A stretch of DNA of 64,000 nucleotides from Carposina sasakii (Eukaryota > Arthropoda > Insecta > Lepidoptera > Carposinidae), in NCBI GenBank assembly GCA_014607495.2, contig CP053148.1, positions 4,340,001 to 4,404,000 of the forward strand, in the 5' to 3' direction. Both the position numbers and the translations under genes were made by a program. The notes beneath the pieces were generated by a model that was not told the origin of the DNA, searched no databases, and saw only the letters and a list, made by a program, of their open reading frames with translations. Below, piece by piece: positions 1 through 11,489 of the stretch (position 1 is its first letter; the number at the start of each line of letters is the position of its first letter).

Positions 1-450
1 TGTTCTCAATTTTATTGTGGGCTATTTTCATCTTACTTAAAATACCTCTTCTGGTAGATACACGTACATCCTTTTTTGTATAGGTAGTTAAAAAAAACGA
101 ATGAATTTTATTCTAATGGTCATTCATTACATAATTAAGATAAATTCAATTCCAGTCTAATATTTTAAGATATAGGTTTAAGTTAACGTAAATTATGAAA
201 GAACCAAACAATTCTTTGTTTAAAAGTAATTTCTGCGGATTGTTGACAAAGTAATTATGACTCTAATGAAGGATTCATCACTGTTATCTCCTATTACGAT
301 AATGATTATATTACATGTGATGGACTTCTTCGTAATGCAACATGATAAAAAATCACAACTAGCAAAATTTTCGTATAAAATAATATAAAGGTTTGACGCC
401 AAACCTAACAAATTTTAATTTTTTTCATTACATTTTTTTTAATAAGGTAT
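1..450. other. AT-rich stretch without recognised gene
   Basis: I see no supported coding exon, RNA gene or repeat here. The only ORF (about 63 codons, minus strand) has no recognisable motif. Confidence 0.5.
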
Positions 451-687
451 CCCGGCCCCCTGATTACGTAAAAGCAATAGCAAAGCCGAAGCAGAGACCG
501 GCCCCCTTATTACCTAACTAGCAAAAGCAAAGCGGTAGCGAAAATTGTACAATATTCGCCTTGAAATTTCAAAGTTCCTTTGAAATTCATTTTACGTAAC
601 ACGAATTTGACAAGCAATCAGCGATTTTTGTACAATTTTCGCTATCGCTTTGCTTTTGCTAGTTAGGTAATAAGGGGGCCGGTCTCT
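451..687. mobile_element. MITE with 60-bp terminal inverted repeats
   Basis: Positions 494-553 and 628-687 are inverted copies of each other with one mismatch in 60. They start AGAGACCGGCCCCCTTATTA and flank a 74-bp centre. Positions 451-493 are a second, diverged copy of the left end, so the left side is duplicated or the element is nested. Related copies lie at 21410-21603 and, more decayed, at 1447-1700. There is no coding capacity, so it is a non-autonomous DNA element. The superfamily is not determined. Confidence 0.75.
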
Positions 688-689
688 GA

Positions 690-1446
690 GTACCTAATAT
701 TAACGAACTAAGAAAGAAATAAGAAGAACGTATGAAGGGACAAATATTTGTACTCTTTAATTCCTTTTTAGACGTGTGCCTTCCAATCGGGGGCATTATT
801 GCTAACCCAATTCAATTCAAACACAGAAAACATGCTCATACATATAGTAATTAGCGTCATGATCATGACCATCGGAACTACTCTATGAAAAGGACAATAT
901 ACGTTGAGTCGTTGTACCCCTAAAAAAACCCTTATAATATTCTGCCCCCTAGTTATCTCTTTCCCCCTAAAATTAAGGGTAAAACCCCTAAGTTGTCACC
1001 ACTGATCAGGGGGTATAGGTTTGATCCCAGTCACGGGTCTGTATTTAACATATAAACCAATTTTAATCTTCTAAAATGCAAAATGTCGAATAGCTCGTAA
1101 AGCAACATAAAACCGTTGGTCCTGCGTCTGATTCCTCTCCGGCTGTCGTGTCGGCTTTCCGTCCCATCGGACTGTGAGAGTGAAGAAATAAAATACATAC
1201 TTCTGCACTATAATATTTCCTACAGAAATGGCTAATCTCTCTTGAGATTGGCTGCCGTGACTGAAATTCGTTCTGGAGGATATCATCATCCTTTTTCACC
1301 ATAAAAAAGAACAAACAACACACTTTCAACATAAGTACGTACACGGAAAGAACTTAATATGCTGGAAAAGATCTAATTAACTATCTGCTCCGGCCGCCCT
1401 GTCTAGATTATGGAAAGGTTGGTAAAAAAATAATTTATAAAATGTC
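690..1446. other. Intergenic sequence with a probable old repeat at 1075-1290
   Basis: No supported gene. Around 1110-1180 there is a GC-richer block (CCGTTGGTCCTGCGTCTGAT) that resembles a dispersed lepidopteran repeat I have seen before. No second copy was found in the window, so this is a weak call. Confidence 0.3.
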
Positions 1447-1700
1447 CGGAGGTCTGATTACGTATCTTGCAAAAACAAAGCAATAGATAGCAATGCGACA
1501 GCGAAATTTGTACAATTTTTGCGTTGATAATGTTAAATGCCTTTGAGAATGCTGTTACGTTATACCACAGATATGATAATACTATAGTAATACATATATT
1601 TCATAAGCGATCAGCACATTCAGAATATTCATATTGTATATTTTTTGCTATCGCATTATTCGCATGGCTTGTGTGTGCTAGATACGTAATACGGATGCGA
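1447..1700. mobile_element. Decayed copy of the 451-687 MITE family
   Basis: The left end (GTCTGATTACGTATCTTGCAA) and the AAATTTGTACAATTTTTGCG block match the left arm of the 494-687 element. The right part (TTTTTTGCTATCGCATTATTCG through GCTAGATACGTAATACGG) matches the right arm with many substitutions. An ORF of 74 codons across it is accidental. Confidence 0.5.
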
Positions 1701-1963
1701 TACTGGGTGGATTGTAGGTTAGAAACATACTCTCTTTTACTGAACTAAAATATCAGCAGGTACATTACAAGAACAAAGGCATAAAATAAAAAAAAACACG
1801 CGCGTACGTACGCACGTATCTACATCGTATAAATGGTTCCGATAAGCACTCGTTATATACCTATAGGGTGTTCTGAGATATATAGGTACATACAAGGTTA
1901 GAATACCTACCTAGTCGAAAATGTATGCGTGTTGATATCAGGCACCTGTACCTAATACCTACT

Positions 1964-1984
1964 AATACAGGGGGTAACAAAAGG
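1964..1984. mobile_element. Left end of palindromic MITE split by the BEL element
   Basis: ACAGGGGGTAACAAAAGG matches the terminus of the complete fold-back element at 46691-46951 (CAGGATGTAACAAAAAGG). The rest of this copy resumes at 9801 beyond the retrotransposon, so the BEL/Pao element inserted into it. Confidence 0.65.
1980..1984. repeat. 5-bp target site duplication (left)
   Basis: AAAGG directly before the left LTR, repeated at 9801-9805 directly after the right LTR. Five bases is usual for BEL/Pao integrases. Confidence 0.8.
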
Positions 1985-3090
1985 TGTTGCGGCCAGCTCC
2001 CGTTTCAGCGGGTCCGGCCGGGGAAAGGATCCCCGGGGTGACGAACGCGGTGGGCCCGGGGCGTAACTCCCAAACCCGCGCTGGTCGCGTCCGCCTCGCG
2101 CACCCTTCACCCGTGTGCGCAGCTCCGATATCAGCCGCGGCGTCGTCGCGTACTAAATACGCGCCGGTCACCCTATTGTATGTTGTTGTCAAACCCACCC
2201 ACTGTATGTTGTTGTCGTACGCGGGAGTGATAGAGACAAAACACACTTTTCTTCCAAACTGCGGGCAAGAGGTCAGTCTTCAGGCAGTCTTCAGTGGCTT
2301 CTCTTGTTCCTATTTTGCTTCCTTTTCACTTTTCTTCTTATTTTTCTTCTTAGGAACTCGCCTCGGATTGAACACACAAAATCCGTGCGACTTACAAATA
2401 TGTCGACGGTTCACCCTTACCGTCTGGAACGCGGTAGAAATTCTCTACGATTTCTTCTAACATTTTATCTAGTTTGTCCCTTGACTGACCTCTTTTGCGC
2501 CCTATATTTATTTCAAAATAAACATTACATACATGTGTTATACATTGTTAAAAAGGTCTTAATTAGCTCTATCTAATTATATAAGAATCTTATTTTTAAG
2601 TTTAAACAATAAAAAGTTGTCAAAGGAGAAAAGTCAAAAATCTTACCAATTTTACCGACTTGCTAAGTTTAGCCCTTAATAAAAACTAATTTATACAATC
2701 TATATACATGAATTATATATCACTAGAAAGGGCATAAACTTAACTCTAATAAGAAATAATCAGATTCATTCTAATTGGAATATTCTCGAAGCTACTGTGA
2801 GCACAAGTTCAAAATCTTAATAAACTATGAAATCGCAAATATCTACTAAAGTAATTATTCAATTTACTTAAAAATACTCTTAATGTGCTCAGAATAGCTA
2901 CCTACACCTAATAAAACTCAAAGGGATAAGAAATAAGTCAGACACAAAACAACCCTACCTAGTACAAACTTAATGCTAGCGCTATACCTAACATGTATTG
3001 CAAACTCTTTATTCAAATATCAACCTTATCTATATGTACATAACATCGAATCATTTAATTTGGGTAGGTTTCATGTCTTCGTCGCCGACA
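1985..3090 (-). repeat. 3' LTR of BEL/Pao element
   Basis: A 1,106-bp direct repeat of 8695-9800. A GC-rich block at 1990-2170 would be the R/U5 side in element orientation, followed by an AT-rich U3-like part at 2460-3060. The last codons of the pol frame run about 40 nt into this LTR. Confidence 0.95.
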
Positions 3091-5027
3091 TTCTCCCCCT
3101 CGTGCAGAGCACCAACTCCCGGCTCCGGCGACGACTCCACCGGCACTACCAGGATGATTTTTGAATGCGGGCGACGCAGTACTCCTCCGGGCGTCGCGAC
3201 ATCGACGACTCTCGTTCTCCCATCAGGTCCAGGGTAGACTTGGGTGATTCTTCCTCTCGGCCAGGTGCAGCGTGGTAGTGTGTGATCCACCACCAGCACG
3301 ATGTCTCCACAGCGCAGGTCCCTTGTTGCTGCTCGTCCATCAATCTTCCTGGGCAGCAACGTCGGCAGGTACTCCTTGATCCATCTGCTCCAGAAGTGGT
3401 CGACCATGCGTTGTGTGCTCTTCCATGTGCTCCGTCCTGCCATGTTTTGATCGGTGAAGGCGCCCACCCTAGGCGCTCCGCAGGATCTCCCAATCAGGAA
3501 ATGATTGGGAGTGAGAGCTTCTTCACTGGCGTTCTCGTCCAAGTCTGTCAAGGGTCTTGAGTTGACGATATGTTCTGCTTCTACCAGCAGCGTGTGTAGT
3601 ACTTCTTCTCTCGGGGTCTTCTCGTTCAGGGTCGCTGCAAGGGCTGTTTTCACGGAACGGACCATTCTTTCCCAGGCTCCGCCCATGTTCGGTGCGCCTG
3701 GTGGTATGAATTTCCACCGGACGCCAATCTTCTCTGCTTCGGTCGCTAGAGTGTCTTCTTTCTTCAATTCCTCTATGGCCTCTTGCAGTTCTCTCTTCGC
3801 CCCGACGAAGTTGGTCCCGTTGTCGCTAAACAACACGCTGGGCATTCCTCTTCGTGCAGCCATTCGTCGGAGAGCCAGTATCATTGAGTCGGTTGATAGA
3901 GAGGTAGCCAACTCAATGTGTACCGCTCTTGTGGTGAGGCATGTGAATAGAGCCCCCCACCTCTTCTCATGTCTTCTTCCGATCGTCACAATCATTGGGC
4001 CGAAGTAGTCCACCGCAGCACACGTAAAGGGGTGTGCTCCATGTCGCAGTCGTTCTTCTGGCAGATCTCCCGTCGGCACCGGTTGTGGTATCGTCTTCTT
4101 GACCCTGCACCATTGACAGTGATGCAGAGTCCATTTAACCGCAGATCGTAGTCCCAGAATCCAGTACCGCTGTCTTAACTCGTTGATGACCGTCGCGTGG
4201 TTCCCATGGTTGAACCTCTCGTGGTAGTGCTGGATCAGCAACTTCGTGACGTAACTCTTCCCATCCAATACAACTGGTCTTTTGAAGTTGCGATCAATGT
4301 TCTGTGCCGCGTCGATTCTTCCTCGTAGATGTAGTAGACCATTCTCTTCTATGACATCCAACTTCTTCAATTTACTACTTCTGTCTAGAGGTTTCGATCT
4401 TCGCAGGCAGGTCATCTCCTCTTCAAAACAATCTCTCTGGCTTCTTTGTAGTAGAAGCTTTTCTGCTTGCTCTAAGTACGTAGCTTCTAGAGGTATGAAG
4501 CGACGTACTTCTTTGCTCTTCTTCACGGTAACTGGTCTTGCAGGGACATTCTTCTTCTTCCTGTTGACTTTCCACGAGGTGTCGTCTTTTTCTCTCTTCC
4601 TCGCAGCGTGGACTCGATTCTTCTTTCTGCACATGTCAATGAACTGCAAAACTCTGGCAGTTGCTCTCCATAATCTTGTCCAGCTGGAGAACCTCAGTGG
4701 ATCAGGAGTCATCATCTTCGGGCCAGCGATTGCAGCAACTACTGCATTCTTTTCTTCCCCAGTAGGCTTCGTCTTGAAGGATCTGGGAGCTGGCCATTCT
4801 TCCTCTTTTCTCTGAAGAAACTCGGGGCCTGTGAACCATCTGTGCGCCTGGTTGAAGTTCTCAGGAATCTCTCGCGTCGCATCATCTGCCGGATTTTGTG
4901 CCGTGGGAATCCAACGCCACTCTTGAGGCTTCGTTGTCTCTTCTATTTCCGCCAGGCGATGTGCGACGTAAGGCTTGAATGTCCTGGGGTCCGACTTAAT
5001 CCAGGACAGTACAGTGCTGGAGTCGGT
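3051..5027 (-). pseudogene. BEL/Pao pol, distal part (end of RNase H, integrase, C-terminal domain)
   Basis: This is the continuation, in the same frame and without further stops, of the gag-pol frame after the TGA at 5028-5030. It is about 658 codons. In order it has the rest of the RNase H-like region, an HHCC-type zinc finger (the H-H-C-Q-W-C block), and an integrase core with the catalytic triad: D in VDYFGP (plus-strand positions about 4003-4020), D in SDNGTNF (about 3808-3828) and E in GAWERM (about 3665-3682). A C-terminal DUF5641-like domain with GDIVLV follows. The first ATG after the stop is at 4715. The stop codon lies inside the LTR, after the frame has read through the polypurine tract. 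Without readthrough of the TGA no integrase would be made from the polyprotein, so I call it a pseudogene. Confidence 0.9.
3091..3101 (-). other. Polypurine tract of the BEL/Pao element
   Basis: On the minus strand GAGGGGGAGAA lies directly against the start of the 3' LTR (TGTCGGCG). This is the expected place for the plus-strand primer of reverse transcription. It lies within the coding frame. Confidence 0.75.
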
Positions 5028-8000
5028 TCAGAAGATCTTCCTCTTCGTCTTCAGGTCTAACTCCTTCTCGACTGAGTGAGCCAATCTGCTTCCCAGTAAC
5101 GCCGCCTGCAGCTCCAGCCGAGGAATCGATATCGGCTTCAGCGGCGTCACCCTCGCCTTTCCAGCCAACAGAGACACCAGTATCTTGCCATCTTCATTCT
5201 TCGTACGCCAATACACGGCGGCGGCGTATGCTGTCTCGCTGGCATCTGTGAAGACGTGCAGCTCCCCCTCAGTGTTGGTCGGAGATATGCATCTTGGAAT
5301 ATGCAGATCTCGCAGCAGCTGTAGGTTCTTCATATACTTCTTCCAGGTTTCACAGGCTTCTTCAGTTATCTCTTCATCCCATCCAACCCCGCTTCTCCAG
5401 ACATCTTGCATCAGTTTCTTCCCTTGTATCAGTACTGGAGAGACTAATCCCATGGGGTCGAATGTTGACATAATCGCGCTGGTGATTTCTCTCTTCGTCG
5501 GAGTTCTGGCCTCGTTAATAACATCTTCTGGAGTGTTCCGCAGATTCGTTCTAAACCCCAATGCATCTTCTTTGATGAACCAACGAAGTCCCAGAGTCTT
5601 CTCTTCATGACCCAGCGTGATTTCAGTCTTCATTTCTTCGGTCTTCATGTCAGCAAGAACTTCTGGATGGTTTGAAGCCCAACCGCGCAGTTCAAACCCA
5701 GCCTTTAGATGAACGGTATCCACTTCTTTGGCAATCTTCTTTGCTTCTTCAACCGTGGCGAAACTCTGCAAGTAGTCATCCATATAATGATTTCGCACGA
5801 TCGCTCTTGCTGCCTCAGGATACTCTTCTTTATGTTCTGCTGCATTCCGATTCTTAATATAGATAGCCGTACTGGGAGAGGATGCCGCACCGAAGATGAC
5901 TGACTTCATTCTGTATTTCTTCGGAGATCCCTCTTGTCCTTGGCCCCTCCACAGGAATCTCAAGCTATCTCGATCTTCATCTCGTATTCTTATTTGCAGG
6001 AACATTTCCTTGATGTCTGCTACTACTGCGATGTGACTCTGCCGAAACCTCAAAAGAACTCCAAACAGTGACTGCAACAAGTCTGGTCCCGGCAGCAGTG
6101 CATCGTTGAGACTCTTTCCTTGGACCTTGGCGGCAGCATCGAAGACAATCCTCATCTTCTTCTTCTTCGGATGCGTTACGGCGAAGTGCGGGAGATACCA
6201 TTCTCTATCCGATGTACATTCTTCTGGTGCTTCTTCCGCGTAGTCATTCTCGAGAAGATGATTGATTTGCCGCTCATATTCTTTCTTCATTTCGATGTCC
6301 TTGTCTAGCTTCTTCTCAATATTCTTCAATCTGTTCTCAGCAGATTTGTAGCTAGCAGGCATCCTTTCATCTTCTGTCTTCCATAGAAGTCCTGTTTCGA
6401 AGCGACCTCCTTCAATGCGACGACTTGTCTTCTCCAGTGTCTGCAGGGCCTTGGCTTCAATATCCATACTCGGGCGACGAGGCTGTATCCCCAGCGACTC
6501 AATACTGAAATGCTCCTTGATAATCTTCTCCATGTGGTCATCTTCTTCTCCAGCCAGCTGCGCACAGTTGATGAAGTGCACTGGCTTCGACTCTCCTCCA
6601 TCGGTGCCATGCAGTACCCAACCTAACTCAGTGAGGGAGGCGATGGGTTGGTTCTTCTTTCCCCTCCTGATGGCTCTTGACACGATGAGGTGCCAGTTGT
6701 CTTGCCCAATCAACAACTGTGGTGGATCTTCATTGTAGTGCAGCTGGTCTGCCATCTTCTTCAGATGTGAGCATTCTTCTATCCTAGACTTCTTAACGTA
6801 TTGAGGCGCGAGGTCCATCTTGTCAATTGTTCGAACCTCGTTCAATCTCTTCTTGCCCTCTTGATGAACTCCTCGTATCTCCATAGACAGCCTTTGAGAG
6901 TTCTTCTTCATAATAGTCTTCCCGCCGACAGTGGATATCGCCAAAGTCTCTTCCGGTCCTGACGCTCCAATCTTCTCTGCCACTGCTGAGTCTAACAGTG
7001 ATACGGTAGACCCTTCATCCAGTAGCGCCAGGACCTTCTCCGAACCCCTGGGACCATACAACTCCACAGGAATTATCTTCAGGAAGGCTCTTGCTGTACT
7101 CGCAGTGTTGACCGGCAGCATGACGTGATTGGAGACCTCTTGGACGTCTTCTTCTTCTTCTTTCTCCGGCTGCTGCTGTCTCTTCTCTGTATTGTGCAGC
7201 AGTTGATGATGAAGACGCTTGCAGATCTTGCATGGAGGTCTCTTGCAGGTTTCCTTCCGATGAGGACTATGCAGACACTTGAAGCATAGCCTGGACTTCT
7301 TCACAATATCCCATCTCTCTTGCACCGAAGACTCCTTGAAGCGTCGACATTCATACAGCCGGTGCTCCCCTCGGCAAGCTGGACACTCCATCTTCTCAGC
7401 CCGCGTTGGTTCTACTCGTTGCTCCGGCGGCCTTGGCTTCTCCGTAGTCTGATGCGTGAAGTGTTGCTTCAGGCCAAATCTTCTCGGCGTTTCAGGTGCT
7501 GCATATGCTCCACATCTATCAGCTTCTCGGTCTAGGAACCTGGACATCAACACCAGGTCCGGCTCTTCACTATCTTCATGTTCAGCGGCGAAGTCATACC
7601 ATCTAAACTTCATGATAGGACCCATCTTCTCTTCGATGGCCTTCTTCATCTCTGGCGAATACAGGTAATGTATCTTCTTCAGATTCTTGATCGTCGCGAC
7701 CCCATTACTGACGATGCTGGCGAATAAGCATACATCCCTCGCAGTATCCATGATCTTTGGTAATGCCTTCATTCTTTTCAGTTCGTGCATCACCAAAGCA
7801 TCTGGTCTTCCAAATCTTCTTCGCAACGCATCGATGATTTCTTCAGGTGCAGAATCAGAATACAAAATATTCTTGATCGCCTCTCTTGCTGCCCCCTTCA
7901 GCGCTCTTCTCAGCCGCGCCATATTCTGAGTGCTTGAGAAGAGTGGTGCAGTATCTTCATATACTCTCTTGAAGGCCAGCCATTCCGCGCTGTTTCCCTC

Positions 8001-8693
8001 GAAGGCAGGTAACTCGTGCATATAACTGGGTGGCGGTGCTGGACTTCTCGCTGGACTGGACTCCATCGCCATCTTGATAGCTCCAGCCAACTCGCTGACT
8101 CGGTACCCTGAAGACTCGTGCGGCCTCGCGTCGATGGCTGGAAGAGCTTCCTTCATTGGCTCCCCCTCCTTTTCTTCTACGTCCATCGTCGCTCGGACCC
8201 ATTCTTGCACGTGCGCCGTTCTGTCTTCAGGCTCCTCGTCTTCTGATCTGGACTCGTTCTCTTCATCTTCATATTGGATACGAGCCAGTCTTGCTTCTGC
8301 CAATTCTGCTTCAGCCTCTATCTTCATTAACTTTAGACGTGCCAGTTCCTCACGCGCCTCAAGCTCCCTCTTCCGGGAGCGTTTCGACTTAGCGAGCGAG
8401 GGTGCCTTCACTGGAACCAAGGTGAGTGCTGAAGAGCTCTTCTTCTTCGGGTGTTCTTCTGTACCAGCGGCACTGGCCATCGTGCCAGAGCCTGTCGTCT
8501 TCGTCCCGGCGGAATCCATAGTCGACGTTCCTGTGGTGCCCGAAGTCGCTTCAGAAGAAGTCGTTCCCGAAGTCATCTCTGATGATGTTCTATCCTTTTC
8601 TTGTGCCGAAGACCTTCCGTATTGCGATCTGGTGACCGGCATCTTCTGCGCTGATATCTTCTCTTGTCCGAAGGATCCGGCTCGAAGGACCAT
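5028..8693 (-). pseudogene. BEL/Pao gag-protease-reverse transcriptase-RNase H, ended by internal TGA
   Basis: An open frame of 1,221 codons. From the N-terminus it has a Ser/Thr/Gly-rich head and a charged coiled stretch (about 90-150). A DUF1759-like gag region with PAFEGNSAEWLAFK follows at about 215-400. Zinc knuckles lie at about 434 (CPACRGEH) and 468 (CFKC...H...C). The retropepsin-like motif LLDEGS is at about 558. RT carries the YMDD box at about 970, and RNase H has FTDAS at about 1147. The frame stops at TGA 5028-5030, within the RNase H region, where relatives as I remember them have a tryptophan. The first ATG (8693) overlaps the primer-binding site; the ATG at codon 18 (MPVTRSQ) is a more likely start. 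Confidence 0.9.
8675..8692 (-). other. Primer-binding site, tRNA-Tyr type
   Basis: Plus-strand 8675-8692 reads ATCCGGCTCGAAGGACCA. This equals, as I remember it, the 3' end of animal tRNA-Tyr with its CCA tail, so the minus strand can bind that tRNA. It lies 2 nt inside the 5' LTR, as expected for the minus-strand primer. Confidence 0.75.
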
Positions 8694-8694
8694 C

Positions 8695-9800
8695 TGTTGC
8701 GGCCAGCTCCCGTTTCAGCGGGTCCGGCCGGGGAAAGGATCCCCGGGGTGACGAACGCGGTGGGCCCGGGGCGTAACTCCCAAACCCGCGCTGGTCGCGT
8801 CCGCCTCGCGCACCCTTCACCCGTGTGCGCAGCTCCGATATCAGCCGCGGCGTCGTCGCGTACTAAATACGCGCCGGTCACCCTATTGTATGTTGTTGTC
8901 AAACCCACCCACTGTATGTTGTTGTCGTACGCGGGAGTGATAGAGACAAAACACACTTTTCTTCCAAACTGCGGGCAAGAGGTCAGTCTTCAGGCAGTCT
9001 TCAGTGGCTTCTCTTGTTCCTATTTTGCTTCCTTTTCACTTTTCTTCTTATTTTTCTTCTTAGGAACTCGCCTCGGATTGAACACACAAAATCCGTGCGA
9101 CTTACAAATATGTCGACGGTTCACCCTTACCGTCTGGAACGCGGTAGAAATTCTCTACGATTTCTTCTAACATTTTATCTAGTTTGTCCCTTGACTGACC
9201 TCTTTTGCGCCCTATATTTATTTCAAAATAAACATTACATACATGTGTTATACATTGTTAAAAAGGTCTTAATTAGCTCTATCTAATTATATAAGAATCT
9301 TATTTTTAAGTTTAAACAATAAAAAGTTGTCAAAGGAGAAAAGTCAAAAATCTTACCAATTTTACCGACTTGCTAAGTTTAGCCCTTAATAAAAACTAAT
9401 TTATACAATCTATATACATGAATTATATATCACTAGAAAGGGCATAAACTTAACTCTAATAAGAAATAATCAGATTCATTCTAATTGGAATATTCTCGAA
9501 GCTACTGTGAGCACAAGTTCAAAATCTTAATAAACTATGAAATCGCAAATATCTACTAAAGTAATTATTCAATTTACTTAAAAATACTCTTAATGTGCTC
9601 AGAATAGCTACCTACACCTAATAAAACTCAAAGGGATAAGAAATAAGTCAGACACAAAACAACCCTACCTAGTACAAACTTAATGCTAGCGCTATACCTA
9701 ACATGTATTGCAAACTCTTTATTCAAATATCAACCTTATCTATATGTACATAACATCGAATCATTTAATTTGGGTAGGTTTCATGTCTTCGTCGCCGACA
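8695..9800 (-). repeat. 5' LTR of BEL/Pao element
   Basis: A direct repeat of 1985-3090 over all 1,106 positions by eye, offset 6,710. As the upstream LTR in element orientation it would carry the promoter. Confidence 0.95.
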
Positions 9801-9880
9801 AAAGGAGTACGAAACGGGCGCGGAATGCTATGAATAAAGCCCACTATAGAGAACCTTTCCACATTGTATATTATAATTTT
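9801..9880. mobile_element. Remainder of the palindromic MITE interrupted by BEL
   Basis: AAAGG (9801-9805) is the right target duplication. The following sequence (GGAATGCTATGAATAAAGCC, CACTATAGAGAACC) matches the inner arm of the complete fold-back copy at 46691-46951, continuing from 1984. The right arm of this copy is not clear. Confidence 0.6.
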
Positions 9881-10477
9881 TGAGCTTTTTGTTCTCCCAT
9901 GACAGTAATATGAATGAACAAAAAACAAGACCCACTTTGATAAAAAAAAAAACTACGGTACCTACTAAGATACCTACAAAGAATTAAGCTACAAAGGCAA
10001 TTAATAGAATAAGATATTTAAGTTGTAACAAATAAATTAAATAAGCTACAAAAATACTTTAAGCGCCACCTAGCTTTAATGAATTAGAACTTTGTTTTCA
10101 ATCTCCTATACTTTCCACCCAGTTAGGAGTACTACGACATGCGGAGTCATGGTGTATTTGCTGTGCCCAAGCGCATCCACGAGTATGAGAGTTAATGCGT
10201 GAAACTTCTGCTAGATGTCGCACGTTACACAAAAGCTATTTAAGCTTTGATCTCAAAGCTTCCAATTTTACTGACTATTTTTTTAGGATATTGAAGTATT
10301 ATCCTAAAAATGTACTGCAAAATGTATTCTGTTGAAACATTGCTTGTAGTGTAGATACGAGTATAAATAATGAAAGCTGTTTTATTTTTTCAATAATTCT
10401 AGCGCTCTTTATTATAAATATTAATTTGTTTTCATTCAATACCTTAAGTGCACTGTGCTGATGCTTCATTAGAATAC
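9881..10477. other. AT-rich intergenic stretch, nothing recognised
   Basis: No supported ORF, RNA gene or repeat in this interval. Confidence 0.45.
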
Positions 10478-10688
10478 TTCACCCGCATCTTCTTCTATGC
10501 ATGTCGTAAGTAGACTATGAGTCGGCTACGGAACTTAGACGATGCCATCGTGTCTTCAGCCGGCTGAACTCGTCACCACTCGTTACTGATCTTTTAAATC
10601 TGACCCTGCTATACTACGCATGGATGTATGCTACTCCTGCCTTCTGGTTACCCCATTTTGGGAACACAGCGGGGTACGTACTTATGTC
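10478..10688 (+). repeat. Dispersed repeat family H (CATGTCGTAAG type)
   Basis: Holds ATGCATGTCGTAAGTAGACT near its start and TACCCCATTTTGGGAACACAGC near its end. The same order of blocks recurs, diverged, at 14285-14355, 18310-18460, 21010-21125, 22735-22935, 43676-44000, 47935-48040, 50075-50165 and 53328-53430. It has no coding capacity and is probably a SINE or the tail of a non-LTR element. Confidence 0.6.
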
Positions 10689-11157
10689 TACAGGGTGTAA
10701 CAAAAGGGGTATTCACTCGCTAGATTAATCTAGCTAGTTTTTGATTTCGGAATACTCGTAGTGCGATGTATTATCTTGCATGCTAGGTGCTCGGATCTGG
10801 TTTCTTGTAGCGATTGTAGGTAATGCAAGTGTTTGTTTTCGCAGTTATGAGTTATCAGATCCGAGGGTCAGTGGAGGGTGTAGGGCCCGGTGGTGGGCGC
10901 ACCCATAGTGAATTCCGAATTGTAACGCCTAATACCTTACCACAAAAAGAAAGCTACCCACAAAATTTCAGACTCGTCATCACATATTTATTTTTCCAGA
11001 GAGTATGAAGAATACCTAAATAACTCAAAAATGTTCATACAATTTTGAAAAATAAAAATGTGATTTTGAGTCTCAAATTTTGGAAATAGGTTGTCTATAG
11101 TGGGCTATTTACATAGCTTTTCGCTTAACATACCCTTTCTGTTACATTCTGTAGGTA
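10689..11157. mobile_element. Palindromic MITE interrupted by a family-D insertion
   Basis: Begins with CAGGGTGTAACAAAAGGGG (about 10692) and ends with ACATACCCTTTCTGTTACATTCTG (about 11155). Inner arms at 10958-11030 and 11030-11157 match the fold-back at 46691-46951. The part at about 10728-10945 is foreign. It matches the right half of the element at 23923-24330, including the shared AGGGTGTAGGGCCCGGTGGT. This makes it a nested insertion. Confidence 0.65.
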
Positions 11158-11489
11158 TATTTAATTGGGAATAGTTATCTTTTATCGATCTCCTGTTGCC
11201 TCTAAAAGTCTACCTCTTTTATCGATCTTTTGGATAGCAATGATTGGCTTTAAGAATCTACCTACATACTCGTACTCGTATTGGTCAAGAGATTGAAAAC
11301 AGGCTGATATTTCCATAAGGTATATTACGCTGACTTGGCACGCAGTGTCCGAGCGAGGCGTGCCACTCATCACCACAGTTTTTGCTACTTCCTGAAACAT
11401 CCAAGTGACACAAAGCACTATTTACGGTTACATTCGTCATTTGGTACGAGTAGATCCTACTAAAATTATAAACTCGAAAGTTTGTAAGT

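Larger units (their letters stand above)
1985..9800 (-). mobile_element. Full-length BEL/Pao LTR retrotransposon
   Basis: A 7,816-bp element in minus orientation. Its 1,106-bp direct LTRs (1985-3090 and 8695-9800) start TG and end CA. Inside are a tRNA primer-binding site, a single long gag-protease-RT-RNase H-integrase frame and a polypurine tract next to the 3' LTR. The domain order, with integrase last, a DUF1759-like gag, a DUF1758-like protease and a C-terminal DUF5641-like domain, is typical of BEL/Pao (Semotivirus-type) elements. There is no envelope ORF. I saw no difference between the LTRs by eye, so the insertion is recent. The coding frame has one internal TGA (5028-5030), so this copy is probably not autonomous. 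Confidence 0.95.

Noticed and set aside
1984..2460. Plus-strand ORFs of 90-168 codons in both LTRs
   Set aside because: They repeat identically in the two LTRs, are antisense to the element and have no known domain.
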